This document shows positions 18,103 through 26,872 of a stretch of DNA of 64,000 nt, piece by piece; positions within the stretch are counted from its first letter, which is position 1, and each line of letters begins with the position of its first letter. The stretch is from Paraburkholderia sp. D15 (GTDB taxonomy: Bacteria; Pseudomonadota; Gammaproteobacteria; Burkholderiales; Burkholderiaceae), in assembly GCF_029910215.1 (NCBI RefSeq), contig NZ_CP110396.1:2356001-2420000 (forward strand), in the 5' to 3' direction. A program made the position numbers and the translations under genes. The notes beneath the pieces are model-generated. The model was given only the letters and a program-made list of their open reading frames with translations. It made no database searches and was not told the origin of the DNA.

Positions 18103-18485
18103 GAGGTTCCCCTTCCGGCAAGCGTGTTGAACGGCGGCTGATCGTAGACAGCGGTGAACAGCAATGAAAAGCAATGAAAAGCAATGAAAAGCGCTGAGCA
18201 GCACCGGCGGCGATGCATGCGCTGCACGAGTGACCTAACGTTAATGCCCCATATTCTCGCCAAAGCGACCGTCAGCGACGCGTACTTGCTTCGATGCGAC
18301 CCCGAGGGAAAACCAGCATCGCGCGCGTGGGCCGTCCGCATTGCGTTGCAGCATCTTTCGCGTGGATTGTGGGCCTGTCTTTTTGGCATGTTGCCCGTCG
18401 CCGTGGTGCTTGCTACGCTCGCCCGACATCCCGCGCGCCGCCCGCGCGCGTCCCCTGATCGAGTTCGAGTCCGAGTCCGAAATCC
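18103..18485. other. Divergent control region of the carnitine cluster
   Basis: 383 bp without a gene, separating caiX (minus strand) from the regulator (plus strand). The clearest content is a 10-bp-period array at 18151-18200. No ribosome site is obvious before the regulator ATG at 18486, though GAGTCC is repeated there. Carnitine-responsive binding sites for the GlxA-type regulator are expected in this region. Confidence 0.5.
18151..18200. repeat. 10-bp tandem array upstream of caiX
   Basis: Three perfect GCAATGAAAA units at 18161-18190, flanked in phase by GCGGTGAACA (18151-18160) and GCGCTGAGCA (18191-18200), which match 7/10 and 6/10. The period equals one helical turn and the array is 50-100 bp upstream of the caiX start. 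It could present repeated binding faces for a regulator or simply be slippage-derived. Confidence 0.7.
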
Positions 18486-19497
18486 ATGCCCGAAGACATG
18501 TCGTTCCTTCTGTTGCCGGGTTTTTCTGCGCTCGGTTTCATGTCGGCGGTGGAGCCGTTGAGGGTCGCGAACCGCTTTCGCGATGCGCTGTACCGCTGGC
18601 GGATTCTGAGTGTCGACGGCGCGCCGGTGGCCGCCAGCAACGGCATCTCGATCAACGCGGATGCGGCGCTCGGCGAGGTCGACGCGACACAGACGCTGTT
18701 CGTCGTCGCGGGCTTCGAACCGCTGGCCTGCTACGACCGCGCGCTGGCCGATGCGCTTCGGCGGATCGAACGCGGCGGCGCGACGCTCGGCGGCATCGAC
18801 ACCGGAAGTTTCGTGCTGGCGGAAGCAGGGCTGCTGAACGGCGCGGACAGCGTGACCGTGCATTGGGAAGCGTTATCGGCGTTTCGCGAGCGCTACCCGT
18901 CGCTGGATGCGAGCCAGGAATTGTTCGAAATCGGCGCGCGGCGTATTACGTGCGCGGGCGGCACCGCCTCCATCGACATGATGCTGGACCTGATCGGCCG
19001 CAAGCATGGGGCGACGCTCGCGTCGGCGGTGTCGGAGCAGTTTGTGGTGAGCCGGATCCGGCAGCGTTCCGATCATCAGCGCATGGAAATCGCGGCGCGT
19101 TACGGCGTGCACAACCGCAAGCTCATTCAGGTGATCGGCGTGATGGAGCAGCAATATGGAAGAGCCGCTGGCGCCGGATCAGCTCGCGCGGGAGATCGGC
19201 GTGACGCGGCGGCAACTGGAGCGGCTGTTCTGCGCGTCGCTGAAGGACACGCCGACGCACTTCTATCTGCAACTGCGCCTCGCCCGAGCACGCGAGTTGC
19301 TGCAGCAGACGGACATGTCGATCACGTCGATTTGCGTCGCGTGCGGTTTCGAGTCGCCGTCGCATTTTTCGCGGACGTATCGCGCGCGTTTCGGCGCGAG
19401 CCCGAGGAGCGACCGGCAGGTATCGGGCGGCAGGAATGCGGTGGCGTCGTCGGCGCAAGAGGCCGTCGCATCGTTGGCTTTGCTTTCATCGAGCTGA
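18486..19497 (+). pseudogene. cdhR: GlxA-family regulator (CdhR-like), frameshifted
   Basis: The first ~222 residues form a DJ-1/PfpI-like domain (LLLPGFSALGFMSAVEPLRVANRF, VVAGFEP, GIDTGSFVLAEAGLL, ITCAGGTASIDMMLDLI), continuous from 18486 to about 19152. The expected AraC-type HTH (EEPLAPDQLAREIGVTRRQL, then DMSITSICVACGF and SHFSRTYRARFG) continues in the next frame from 19156 to 19497. One extra base within 19152-19158 (GCAATATGG) explains the break; removing it restores a protein of about 337 aa. As given, the DNA-binding domain is lost. Position and family match CdhR, the carnitine-responsive activator. It may be real inactivation or a sequencing error. Confidence 0.85.
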
Positions 19498-19581
19498 CGA
19501 TGCGTCGTTCCGTCCGGCGTCCTTGCACGCCGCGACGGCCATTATCTCGATTTTCACAACACTCAATTCGTTGATTAGGTG

Positions 19582-19610
19582 TTTACCCTAGGTGATCTGG
19601 CTCCTACACT
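19582..19610 (+). promoter_or_regulatory. Sigma-70-like promoter of the DUF4148 gene
   Basis: A -35 TTTACC (19582-19587), a 17-bp spacer and a -10 TACACT (19605-19610) precede the gene by about 70 bp. The palindrome CCTAGG overlaps the spacer start. Confidence 0.5.
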
Positions 19611-19677
19611 GCTTTCATCCGCTGCAGACATTCATGCCTCGCAGCGCTGAACACAACAAGCTCTGGAGGTAGTCATC

Positions 19678-19998
19678 ATGAAATCGCTGATCGAAGCCGC
19701 TGTCATCGCCGCCCTCATCACCGCTCCGCTCGCCGCATTTGCGCAGTCGAATCAACCGGTTACCCGCGCTCAAGTGCGCGCCGAACTGATCCAGCTGGAA
19801 AAAGCCGGCTACAACCCGGCCACCGCGAACGACTACGAATACCCGGCCAACATTCAGGCCGCCGAAGCCCGCGTCGCTGCGCAGAACGCGCAAACCAGCG
19901 GTTATGGTTCGGACACGAACGGTTCGTCGCAGGCAGGTAGCCGTGCCAGCGCAACGCCGAGTTCGTACTCGGCGCCGGTTGCCAGCTACGCTCACTAA
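19678..19998 (+). CDS. DUF4148 small exported protein
   Basis: A 106-aa protein with a Sec signal peptide cleaved near AFAQS (about residue 23), followed by VTRAQVRAELIQLEKAGYNP, the DUF4148 signature, and a Ser/Ala-rich tail. DUF4148 proteins are numerous in Burkholderiales; their function is unknown and they are probably periplasmic. Ribosome site TGGAGG. It is monocistronic, with its own promoter and an intrinsic terminator 50 bp after the stop. A second member with the same length lies at 48748-49068. Confidence 0.9.
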   Translation: MKSLIEAAVIAALITAPLAAFAQSNQPVTRAQVRAELIQLEKAGYNPATANDYEYPANIQAAEARVAAQNAQTSGYGSDTNGSSQAGSRASATPSSYSAPVASYAH

Positions 19999-20046
19999 GC
20001 AGTTAGCAGACGTATCGAGCGACGGCGGCGCGAGCCGCCAGAAAAG

Positions 20047-20083
20047 AAAGGCCACGCTGGAGAAAATCCAGCGTGGCCTTTTT
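20047..20083 (+). terminator. Intrinsic terminator of the DUF4148 gene
   Basis: A perfect 15-bp stem (20047-20061 with 20067-20081), loop GAAAA, ending in a T-run (20079-20083). The A-run on the left side makes it potentially bidirectional toward gabD. Confidence 0.92.
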
Positions 20084-20154
20084 GCATGCTGCCCGCGTTC
20101 TCATCGAACGGCGAGGCAGCACGCGGAGCGTCGAATCGTCAGACCGTCAGATCG

Positions 20155-21615
20155 TCAGATACCGCCGAGACACAGGTATTTGATGACCACGTAGTCGTCG
20201 ATTCCGTAGTGCGAACCTTCGCGGCCCAGGCCCGATTGCTTGACGCCGCCGAACGGCGCGACTTCGTTGGAAATAAGACCGGTGTTGATGCCCACCATCC
20301 CGTACTCCAGCGCTTCGGCGACGCGCCACACGCGGCCGATGTCGCGGCTGTAGAAATACGACGCGAGCCCGAACTCGGTATCGTTCGCGAGCTGGATCAC
20401 TTCCTCGTCCGACGAGAAACGGAACAGCGGCGCGAGCGGCCCGAAGGTTTCGTCACGCGCGACCTTCATCGCGGGCGTGACGTCGGCGAGCACGGTCGGT
20501 TCGAAGAAGCCGTGGCCGAGCGCGTGACGCTTGCCGCCGGTGACGATGCGCGCGCCCTTCGCGAGCGCGTCCTCGATATGCGACTCGACCTTCAGCACGG
20601 CCGCTTCGTTGATCAGCGGACCTTGCGTGACGCCTTCGTCGGTACCACGCCCCACCTTCAGTTGCTCGACCGCGACACGCAGTTTTTCGGCGAACGCGTC
20701 GTACACCTTGTCGTGCACATAGAAGCGGTTCGTGCACACGCAGGTCTGACCGCTATTGCGATATTTCGACGCAATCGCGCCGGCCACCGCCGCGTCCAGA
20801 TCCGCATCGTCGAACACGATGAACGGCGCATTGCCGCCGAGTTCCAGCGACACCTTCTTGACCGTCGGCGCGCACTGCGCCATCAGCAGACGGCCGACCG
20901 GCGTCGAACCCGTGAACGACAGCTTGCGCACGATCGGGTTGCCGGTCAGCTCGGCGCCGATCGCCTTCGGCTCACCGGTGACGACGTTGAACACGCCGCG
21001 CGGCACGCCCGCGCGCTCGGCCAGCACCGCCAGCGCCAGCGCGGACAGCGGCGTGGCTTCGGCCGGTTTGACGATGATCGGGCAGCCGGCCGCCAGCGCG
21101 GGACCGACCTTGCGCGTGATCATCGCCGCGGGGAAATTCCACGGCGTGATCGCCGCGCACACGCCGATCGCTTCTTTCGTCACGACGATGCGTTTGTCGC
21201 CGGCCGGCGTCGGAATCGTGTCGCCGTAGACGCGCTTGCCTTCCTCCGCGAACCATTCGAGGAACGACGCGGCGTACTGGATTTCGCCCTTGGCTTCGGC
21301 CAGCGGCTTGCCTTGTTCCGTGGTGAGGATGGCCGCCAGGTCGTCGGCGTTTTCCATCATCAGGTCGTGCCATTTGCGCAGGATCGCCGCGCGCTGCTTG
21401 GCCGTGGTGGCGCGCCATGCGGGCCACGCGGCATTCGCCGCGTCGATCGCGCGACGCGTTTCCGCCGTGCCCATGCGCGGCACCGTGGCGAGGGTTTCGC
21501 CGCTGGCGGGATTCTTCACGTCGAAGGTCGAGCCGTCGTCCGCGCCTTGCCATTCGCCCGCGATATACGCGTGGGTCTTCAGCAGCGCCGGGTCCTTCAA
21601 GGTCAACGTGGTCAT
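20155..21615 (-). CDS. gabD: NAD(P)-dependent succinate-semialdehyde dehydrogenase
   Basis: A 486-aa aldehyde dehydrogenase of GabD length. Asn160 is in the ITPWNFP motif, the cofactor loop is FTGSTPVG, general base Glu258 is in LELGG and catalytic Cys292 is in GQTCVC. It oxidises succinic semialdehyde to succinate, the second step of GABA degradation, in the cytoplasm. It lies 103 bp downstream of gabT, with the divergent gabR beyond. The C-terminal QSGLGREGSHYGIDDY segment is typical of GabD. Confidence 0.94.
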   Translation of the reverse strand: MTTLTLKDPALLKTHAYIAGEWQGADDGSTFDVKNPASGETLATVPRMGTAETRRAIDAANAAWPAWRATTAKQRAAILRKWHDLMMENADDLAAILTTEQGKPLAEAKGEIQYAASFLEWFAEEGKRVYGDTIPTPAGDKRIVVTKEAIGVCAAITPWNFPAAMITRKVGPALAAGCPIIVKPAEATPLSALALAVLAERAGVPRGVFNVVTGEPKAIGAELTGNPIVRKLSFTGSTPVGRLLMAQCAPTVKKVSLELGGNAPFIVFDDADLDAAVAGAIASKYRNSGQTCVCTNRFYVHDKVYDAFAEKLRVAVEQLKVGRGTDEGVTQGPLINEAAVLKVESHIEDALAKGARIVTGGKRHALGHGFFEPTVLADVTPAMKVARDETFGPLAPLFRFSSDEEVIQLANDTEFGLASYFYSRDIGRVWRVAEALEYGMVGINTGLISNEVAPFGGVKQSGLGREGSHYGIDDYVVIKYLCLGGI

Positions 21616-21718
21616 GTGTTTCTCTTCCTTAAGGCTGCGGGCAGCCTTCGTTAAGCGTTCATCGCGCGGTGCGTCGCGCGTTCGCCGTGAGCGGAACGCG
21701 CGTTTCTCGTGCTGGCGT

Positions 21719-23002
21719 TCAAGCCGCGACGGCGACGCTTTCCTTGATCACGTCTTCGAGAATCGCCATCGCTTCGTCGAACACGGCGTCCTGAATCGTC
21801 AGCGGGAACAGGAAGCGCACCACGTTCGAGTAGACGCCGCACACCAGCAGCAGCAAGCCGCGTTCGAGCGCGCGCGTCTGCACGCGCTTGGTGAAGTCCG
21901 CGTCCGGCTCGGCGCCGCCCGGCTTGCAGAATTCCACCGCGACCATGCCGCCGGGGCCACGCACGTCGGCGATCTGCGGGACGTCGCTTTGCAGCGCGAT
22001 CAGCTTCGCCTTGACGCGGTCGCCGAGCAGCGTCGCGCGTTCGCACAGCTTTTCCTCGTCGATGATGTCGAGCACCGCGTGCGCCGCCGCCACCGCCAGC
22101 GGATTGCCCGCGTAGGTGCCGCCGAGGCCGCCGGGCGCGGCTGCGTCCATTACGTCGGCGCGGCCGACCACGCCCGACAGCGGCATGCCGCCCGCGAGGC
22201 TCTTCGCGATCGTCATCAGATCGGGCACCACGTCGTAGTGGTGCATCGCGAACAGCTTGCCGGTCCGGGCGAAGCCGGTTTGCACTTCATCGGCGATCAG
22301 CAGGATGCCGTGCTCGTTGCACAGCTTGCGCAGCGCGCGCACGAACTCGGCCGGCGCCGGATAGAAGCCGCCTTCGCCTTGCACCGGTTCGAAGATGATC
22401 GCGGCCACGCGCTTCGGATCGATGTCGGCCTTGAACAGGAATTCGAGCGCCTTCAGCGAATCGGCGGTGGTCACGCCGTGCAGCGGATTCGGGAACGGTG
22501 CGTGGAACACGTCCGACGGGAACGGCCCGAAGCCGATCTTGTATGGCGCGACCTTGCCGGTCAGCGCCATGCCCATCAGCGTGCGGCCGTGGAAGCCGCC
22601 GGTGAAGGCGATCACGCCAGGACGGCCGGTCGCGGCACGGGCGATCTTGATCGCGTTTTCGACGGCTTCGGCGCCGGTCGTGAAGAACGCGGTCTTCTTC
22701 AGATGGTCGCCCGGCGCACGCGCGTTGATCTTCTCGGCCAGTTCGACGTACGACGCGTACGGCACGATCTGATACGCGGTGTGCGTGAAGTGGTCGAGCT
22801 GGTCGCGGATTGCGGCGAGGATCTTCGGATGCCGATGGCCCGTGTTGCACACGGCGATGCCCGCGGCGAAGTCGATGTAGCGGCGGCCCTCGACGTCCCA
22901 CAGTTCCGCGTTCTCCGCGCGCTCGGCGTAGAAATCGCACATCACGCCGACGCCGCGCGGGGTGGCGGCGTCCTTGCGGCTCTTCAGTTCGGCATTCTTC
23001 AT
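21719..23002 (-). CDS. gabT: 4-aminobutyrate aminotransferase
   Basis: Start 23002 (MKNAEL, 427 aa) is favoured because GGAG lies 7 nt upstream; ATG 23008 abuts that site. A class-III aminotransferase: GFHGRT, Asp239 in IADEVQTGF and PLP lysine Lys267 in IAKSLAGG. It transfers the amino group of GABA to 2-oxoglutarate, yielding succinic semialdehyde for GabD. E. coli GabT is 426 aa. Expression is probably controlled by the divergent GabR through the operator at 23133-23176. Confidence 0.94.
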   Translation of the reverse strand: MKNAELKSRKDAATPRGVGVMCDFYAERAENAELWDVEGRRYIDFAAGIAVCNTGHRHPKILAAIRDQLDHFTHTAYQIVPYASYVELAEKINARAPGDHLKKTAFFTTGAEAVENAIKIARAATGRPGVIAFTGGFHGRTLMGMALTGKVAPYKIGFGPFPSDVFHAPFPNPLHGVTTADSLKALEFLFKADIDPKRVAAIIFEPVQGEGGFYPAPAEFVRALRKLCNEHGILLIADEVQTGFARTGKLFAMHHYDVVPDLMTIAKSLAGGMPLSGVVGRADVMDAAAPGGLGGTYAGNPLAVAAAHAVLDIIDEEKLCERATLLGDRVKAKLIALQSDVPQIADVRGPGGMVAVEFCKPGGAEPDADFTKRVQTRALERGLLLLVCGVYSNVVRFLFPLTIQDAVFDEAMAILEDVIKESVAVAA

Positions 23003-23118
23003 GGTCATCTCCAGGGCTCCTCGGTTGGGCGGACGGCCGCTCGCGTGAAAACGGATGCGCACGGCCGATACAGTCGGCTGAATACGGTTGCCACGCCCTT
23101 AGCGCAGCACATGCAGCG

Positions 23119-23176
23119 ACTATAATGAGATTTGGCTCTTAATTTCAGAGCCATTTCAATAAAAATGTAGGAGCCA
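23119..23176. promoter_or_regulatory. GabR-type operator and gabT promoter
   Basis: The inverted repeat TGGCTCT (23133-23139) / AGAGCCA (23147-23153) has a 7-bp spacer. A third half-site GAGCCA at 23171-23176 lies 23 bp after the same hexamer at 23148-23153. On the minus strand CTGAAA (23143-23148), 18 bp, then TATAGT (23119-23124) forms a plausible gabT promoter lying inside the repeat; TATAAT (23121-23126) reads toward gabR. Inverted plus direct half-sites are what MocR-family regulators use. Inference from position and symmetry. Confidence 0.6.
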
Positions 23177-23179
23177 ATC

Positions 23180-24844
23180 ATGCGTGCCAGCGTTTTGTCC
23201 GACTGGCTGGCCCAGCGCCTCGACCGTGGCAATGGCCAGCCGATCTATCGCCAACTGCACCGGCTGTTGCAGCAGGCGATCCTGTCGCGCGAGTTGCCGG
23301 CGGGCGCCAAGGTGCCGTCGTCGCGTTTGCTGGCGCAGGAGCTGGGCGTCGGCCGCAATACGGTGACGCAGGTGTACGAGCAACTGGTGCTCGAAGGCTA
23401 TGTGACGTCGGCGACTGGGCGCGGCACGTTCGTCGCGGATAGCGCGCCGGATGAGATCGTCGGCGCGCCGGAAGGGGGCGCGGGCGGAGGGTCTGGTGCC
23501 GGCTTTACCGGCGCCGATGCCGATGCCAGCGCCCCGGCCAGCGGTAAAGCCGGCATCAGCGGCGACCGGGCCTCCGACGGCGGCGCGCCCGATTGGCGGG
23601 ACGGCTCGAGCCCGGTGTCCGGCAACGCCCAGCCAATACACCGGGAGCCAGGCCGCGAACCCGCACCGCTGCCCGCCACCCGCGCGTTGTCCACGCGCGG
23701 CGCGCGGCTGATCGCCGGCGCGGGCGTGTCGAAGCGGCAGTGGGGCGCGTTCATGCCGGGCGTGCCCGACGTCACCCGGTTTCCGGCGCGGGTATGGAGC
23801 CGGTTGCACAACAAGTATTGGCGCCGCCTGCGTCCGGATTTGCTGACCTATGCGCCAGGCGGCGGCCTCGCCTCGCTGCGCCACGCGTTGGCCGACTATC
23901 TGCGCACTTCGCGTTCGGTGCGCTGCACGCCCGAGCAGATCATCATCACGACCGGGATCCACCAGTCGGTCGACCTCGCGGTGCGGCTGCTGTCCGATCC
24001 CGGCGACCTGATCTGGACCGAAGACCCGTGCTACTGGGGCGTGCGCAGCGTGCTGCACGTGTCGGGGCTGCAATCGCGGCCGATCGCCGTGGACGCCGAG
24101 GGCATCAACCCGTCCGCCGACGATCTCGCGCATCCGCCGAAGCTGATGCTCGTCACGCCGTCGCACCAATATCCGTTGGGGATGGTGATGAGCCTCGCGC
24201 GGCGCCGGATGTTGCTCGAATACGCGCGTCAGAACCAGTGCTGGATCATCGAGGACGACTACGACAGCGAGTTCCGTTACGGCAGCCGTCCGCTGGCCTC
24301 GCTGCAAGGCCTGGATACGTCCGGTCAGGTGATTTACGTGGGCAGCTTCGGCAAGACGCTGTTTCCCGGTTTGCGCATCGGCTACCTGGTCGTGCCGGAG
24401 GCGCTCGCGGAAAGCTTCGCGACGGCGAGCGCCGAGTTGTATCGCGAAGGTCAGTTGCTGCAGCAGGCGATGCTCGCGGAGTTCATCGCCGAGGGGCATT
24501 TCACGTCGCATATCCGCAAGATGCGCACGCTTTACGGGCAGCGCCGGCAGACACTGCTGGATGCCGCGGCGCGCCGGTATGGCGACGTGCTGCCGGCGGT
24601 CGGCGGCGATGCGGGTCTGCATCTGGTGATGCAACTGCCCGAAGGCAGCGACGACCGTCGCGTGGCGAGCGCGGCGCTTGAACGCAATATCGTCGTGCGG
24701 CCGGTGTCGGGGTATTACGCGCAACCGTCGCTGGCGACTTCGGGGTTGCTGATCGGCTATGCGTGCGTGCCCGACGACGAGATCGCGCCGGCCTTCGATA
24801 CGCTCGCCGACGCGATTGACGCGACGTTGCCGGAATTAGCGTGA
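23180..24844 (+). CDS. gabR: MocR/PdxR-family regulator (GabR-like)
   Basis: A 554-aa protein. A GntR winged helix at about residues 15-90 (PIYRQLHRLLQQAI, PSSRLLAQELGVGRNTV) is fused to a type-I aminotransferase domain with PLP lysine Lys392 in SFGKTLFPGLRIGY and the EDDYDSEFRY motif. GabR binds PLP and GABA and activates gabT. The linker (about residues 95-175) is unusually long and Gly/Ala/Pro-rich. GabR from Bacillus is about 480 aa, so most of the extra length is here. Divergent from gabTD. Start ATG 23180 follows GGAG closely. Confidence 0.92.
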   Translation: MRASVLSDWLAQRLDRGNGQPIYRQLHRLLQQAILSRELPAGAKVPSSRLLAQELGVGRNTVTQVYEQLVLEGYVTSATGRGTFVADSAPDEIVGAPEGGAGGGSGAGFTGADADASAPASGKAGISGDRASDGGAPDWRDGSSPVSGNAQPIHREPGREPAPLPATRALSTRGARLIAGAGVSKRQWGAFMPGVPDVTRFPARVWSRLHNKYWRRLRPDLLTYAPGGGLASLRHALADYLRTSRSVRCTPEQIIITTGIHQSVDLAVRLLSDPGDLIWTEDPCYWGVRSVLHVSGLQSRPIAVDAEGINPSADDLAHPPKLMLVTPSHQYPLGMVMSLARRRMLLEYARQNQCWIIEDDYDSEFRYGSRPLASLQGLDTSGQVIYVGSFGKTLFPGLRIGYLVVPEALAESFATASAELYREGQLLQQAMLAEFIAEGHFTSHIRKMRTLYGQRRQTLLDAAARRYGDVLPAVGGDAGLHLVMQLPEGSDDRRVASAALERNIVVRPVSGYYAQPSLATSGLLIGYACVPDDEIAPAFDTLADAIDATLPELA

Positions 24845-24866
24845 GCGTGCGTCGATGACGGCTCGA

Positions 24867-25703
24867 TCAAATCCGGATCAGCACCGCGCCCAGCGTCACC
24901 AGCGCGCACGCCACGATGCGCCGCGCGGTCAGCGTCTCGCGCATGAACAACCAGCCGATCAGCACCGCGAAGATCGAACTCATCTCGCGCAGCGCGGAGA
25001 CCATCGCGATCGGCAGATAGCGGTAGGCCTCGATGATCAGGCAATACGCGCTCAGCGCGAGCACGCCGGCGGCAATGCCCTTGAGCACCATCGCGCGGCC
25101 GATGAAGAGTCCCTTCGCGCCGCCGCGCCAATGCCAGGCGAGCAGAAACTGCGGAATGTTCCAGATCAGATACACCCACATGATGTAGCTCAGCCCGTTG
25201 CCCGCCACCCGCGCGCCGATACCGTCGACGACCGAATACGTCGCGATGAAAAAGCCGGTGAGCAGCGCGAACGGCACGCTCTCGCCCGAGAAGCGCATGC
25301 CGCGGCGAAACGCCAGCGACACGATGCCGAGCGATACCAGCGCCACGCCGATCGCGGCCAGCGGTTTGAGCGCTTCATGCGCGAACACCAGCGCGCCGAC
25401 GAACACCAGCATCGGTGACAGACCGCGCGCGATCGGATAGATCTGCCCGAAGTCGCCGCTCTTGTACGCGCGGATCAGCGCGAGCAGATAGCCGAACTCC
25501 AGTACGACGGAAGCGATGATGTACGGCCACGCGGCCGGCTCGGGCATCGGCAGCACGAGCACGCCGACCGCGCTGACGGCGATATACGGAATCGCCATCA
25601 TGCCGAGCAGCCACACGCGGTCTTCGGAGAGATGCAGAAACGCGTTCCACGTGGCATGCAGCAGCGCGGAGAGAAGGACCAGCAGAACGACCAGGGATTC
25701 CAT
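24867..25703 (-). CDS. EamA/DMT-family transporter
   Basis: A 278-aa inner-membrane protein with ten hydrophobic helices arranged as two five-helix repeats, each ending in a conserved ALV.LG(I/A) element. HATWNAFLH at the N-terminus and PIARGLSPMLVF and SALREMSSIFAV in the middle are EamA-typical. The family exports amino acids or metabolites; the substrate is unknown. It converges on gabR 22 bp away. Its proximity to GABA genes is suggestive only. Confidence 0.85.
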   Translation of the reverse strand: MESLVVLLVLLSALLHATWNAFLHLSEDRVWLLGMMAIPYIAVSAVGVLVLPMPEPAAWPYIIASVVLEFGYLLALIRAYKSGDFGQIYPIARGLSPMLVFVGALVFAHEALKPLAAIGVALVSLGIVSLAFRRGMRFSGESVPFALLTGFFIATYSVVDGIGARVAGNGLSYIMWVYLIWNIPQFLLAWHWRGGAKGLFIGRAMVLKGIAAGVLALSAYCLIIEAYRYLPIAMVSALREMSSIFAVLIGWLFMRETLTARRIVACALVTLGAVLIRI

Positions 25704-25822
25704 GGAAATCAGAAAAACAGAAGGGAAGGGTAGACCGCGTTCAGAGCGCTAGTCCGCGATTATTCCAGCAGAACGGATCGCGGCGGAAAAATGCGCGTGG
25801 CGTGTGGGCTGGTGTGCGACGC

Positions 25823-25850
25823 TCAACGTTCAACGTTCAACGTTCAGCGC
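25823..25850. repeat. 7-bp tandem repeat at the end of the LysR gene
   Basis: TCAACGT occurs three times in a row (25823-25843), followed by TCAGCGC (25844-25850). The fourth unit supplies the TGA stop of the LysR gene on the minus strand. Confidence 0.6.
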
Positions 25851-26761
25851 TCGACCTGCGGCCACGCCGCCTGCGTTTGAATGGACGGATCGAACAACCA
25901 GTCGAGAAAGCGGCCCAGTTCGCGATCTTGCGGCGCTACGCGATACAGGCAATGAAACGGCGGCCCTTCGAGTTTGACCTCGGGAAAGAGCATCGCGAGG
26001 CGTCCCTGCCGCACGTCCTCGTCGACGATCGCGCGCGGCGCAAGTGCGATGCCGAGTCCGTTCGACGCCGCCTGCAGCAGCAGAAAGAACTGCTCGTAGA
26101 ACGGACCGCCGAGCGTTTCGCCGATCTCCACGTTCGCGCAGCGGAACCAGTACTGCCACGCGTCGGGGATGCCGGCGAAATGCAGCAGACGCGCGTGGCG
26201 CAGATCGGCCGGCGTGCGCAATGCCGCGAGTTCCCGTAGGTTCGGCGAGCAGACCGGCACCGCGACATTGGCGATCAGCGGACGCGAGTCGAAACCATAA
26301 CGCCGCAGATTCGGCTCGAAGCGGCGGATGATCGCGTCGTGCGATTCATCGACGAGATCGATGTTCATGTCGGCGGCCGTGACGATCTGCACGTCGATAT
26401 CGGTATGCAACGCGTGGAAATGCGCGAGGCGCGGAATCATCCAGCCATGCGCGAACGACGCCGATGTATTCACGCGGATCGTCCTTCGCACGGCGGGGCC
26501 GCCCATCTGCTCGGTGGCCTCGCTGAGCCGGCCGAGGCAACTCGCGACATCCGCCAGATAATGCCGCGCGCGGGGCGTCATTTCCAGTTTGCGGCCGCGC
26601 CGTTCGAATAGTTTCTGGCCGAGATATTCCTCGAGTAAACGGATTTGCTGCGTGACCGCGCTGTGTGTCACGCACAGTTCCTCGGCCGCTTTGCTGAGAC
26701 TGCCGAGACGCCCGGCGGCTTCGAAACTGCGCAAGGTATTTAAAGGAGGAAGGCGGCGCAT
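25844..26761 (-). CDS. LysR-family regulator, GcvA-like
   Basis: 305 aa. N-terminal HTH at about residues 5-65 with LNTLRSFEAAGRLGSLSKAAEELCVTHSAV split across the helices, then the GcvA-like substrate domain (IPRLAHFHALHTDIDVQI, SNGLGIALAPRAIVDEDV). It would bind DNA as a tetramer in response to a small effector. It is followed by the EamA gene on the same strand across 140 bp, so the exporter is a candidate target; the upstream lipoprotein gene is divergent. Neither is proven. Confidence 0.88.
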   Translation of the reverse strand: MRRLPPLNTLRSFEAAGRLGSLSKAAEELCVTHSAVTQQIRLLEEYLGQKLFERRGRKLEMTPRARHYLADVASCLGRLSEATEQMGGPAVRRTIRVNTSASFAHGWMIPRLAHFHALHTDIDVQIVTAADMNIDLVDESHDAIIRRFEPNLRRYGFDSRPLIANVAVPVCSPNLRELAALRTPADLRHARLLHFAGIPDAWQYWFRCANVEIGETLGGPFYEQFFLLLQAASNGLGIALAPRAIVDEDVRQGRLAMLFPEVKLEGPPFHCLYRVAPQDRELGRFLDWLFDPSIQTQAAWPQVER

Positions 26762-26872
26762 TGAAGAGAAAGCCTTATATCCAAGTATTGCTTGTATTTC
26801 TAACAGAAACTTTCAATTGAGGATACCGGCGGCCCGCTTTTACGATAGCGCTTTCTTTATCCGGTTATCGCA

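Noticed and set aside
19156..19497. A separate 113-aa AraC-type gene starting at ATG 19156
   Set aside because: It is the missing C-terminal half of the GlxA-type regulator; the ATG is internal and lacks a ribosome site.
21236..23125. 629-codon open frame antisense to gabT and gabD
   Set aside because: Shadow of catalytic genes with intact active-site motifs.
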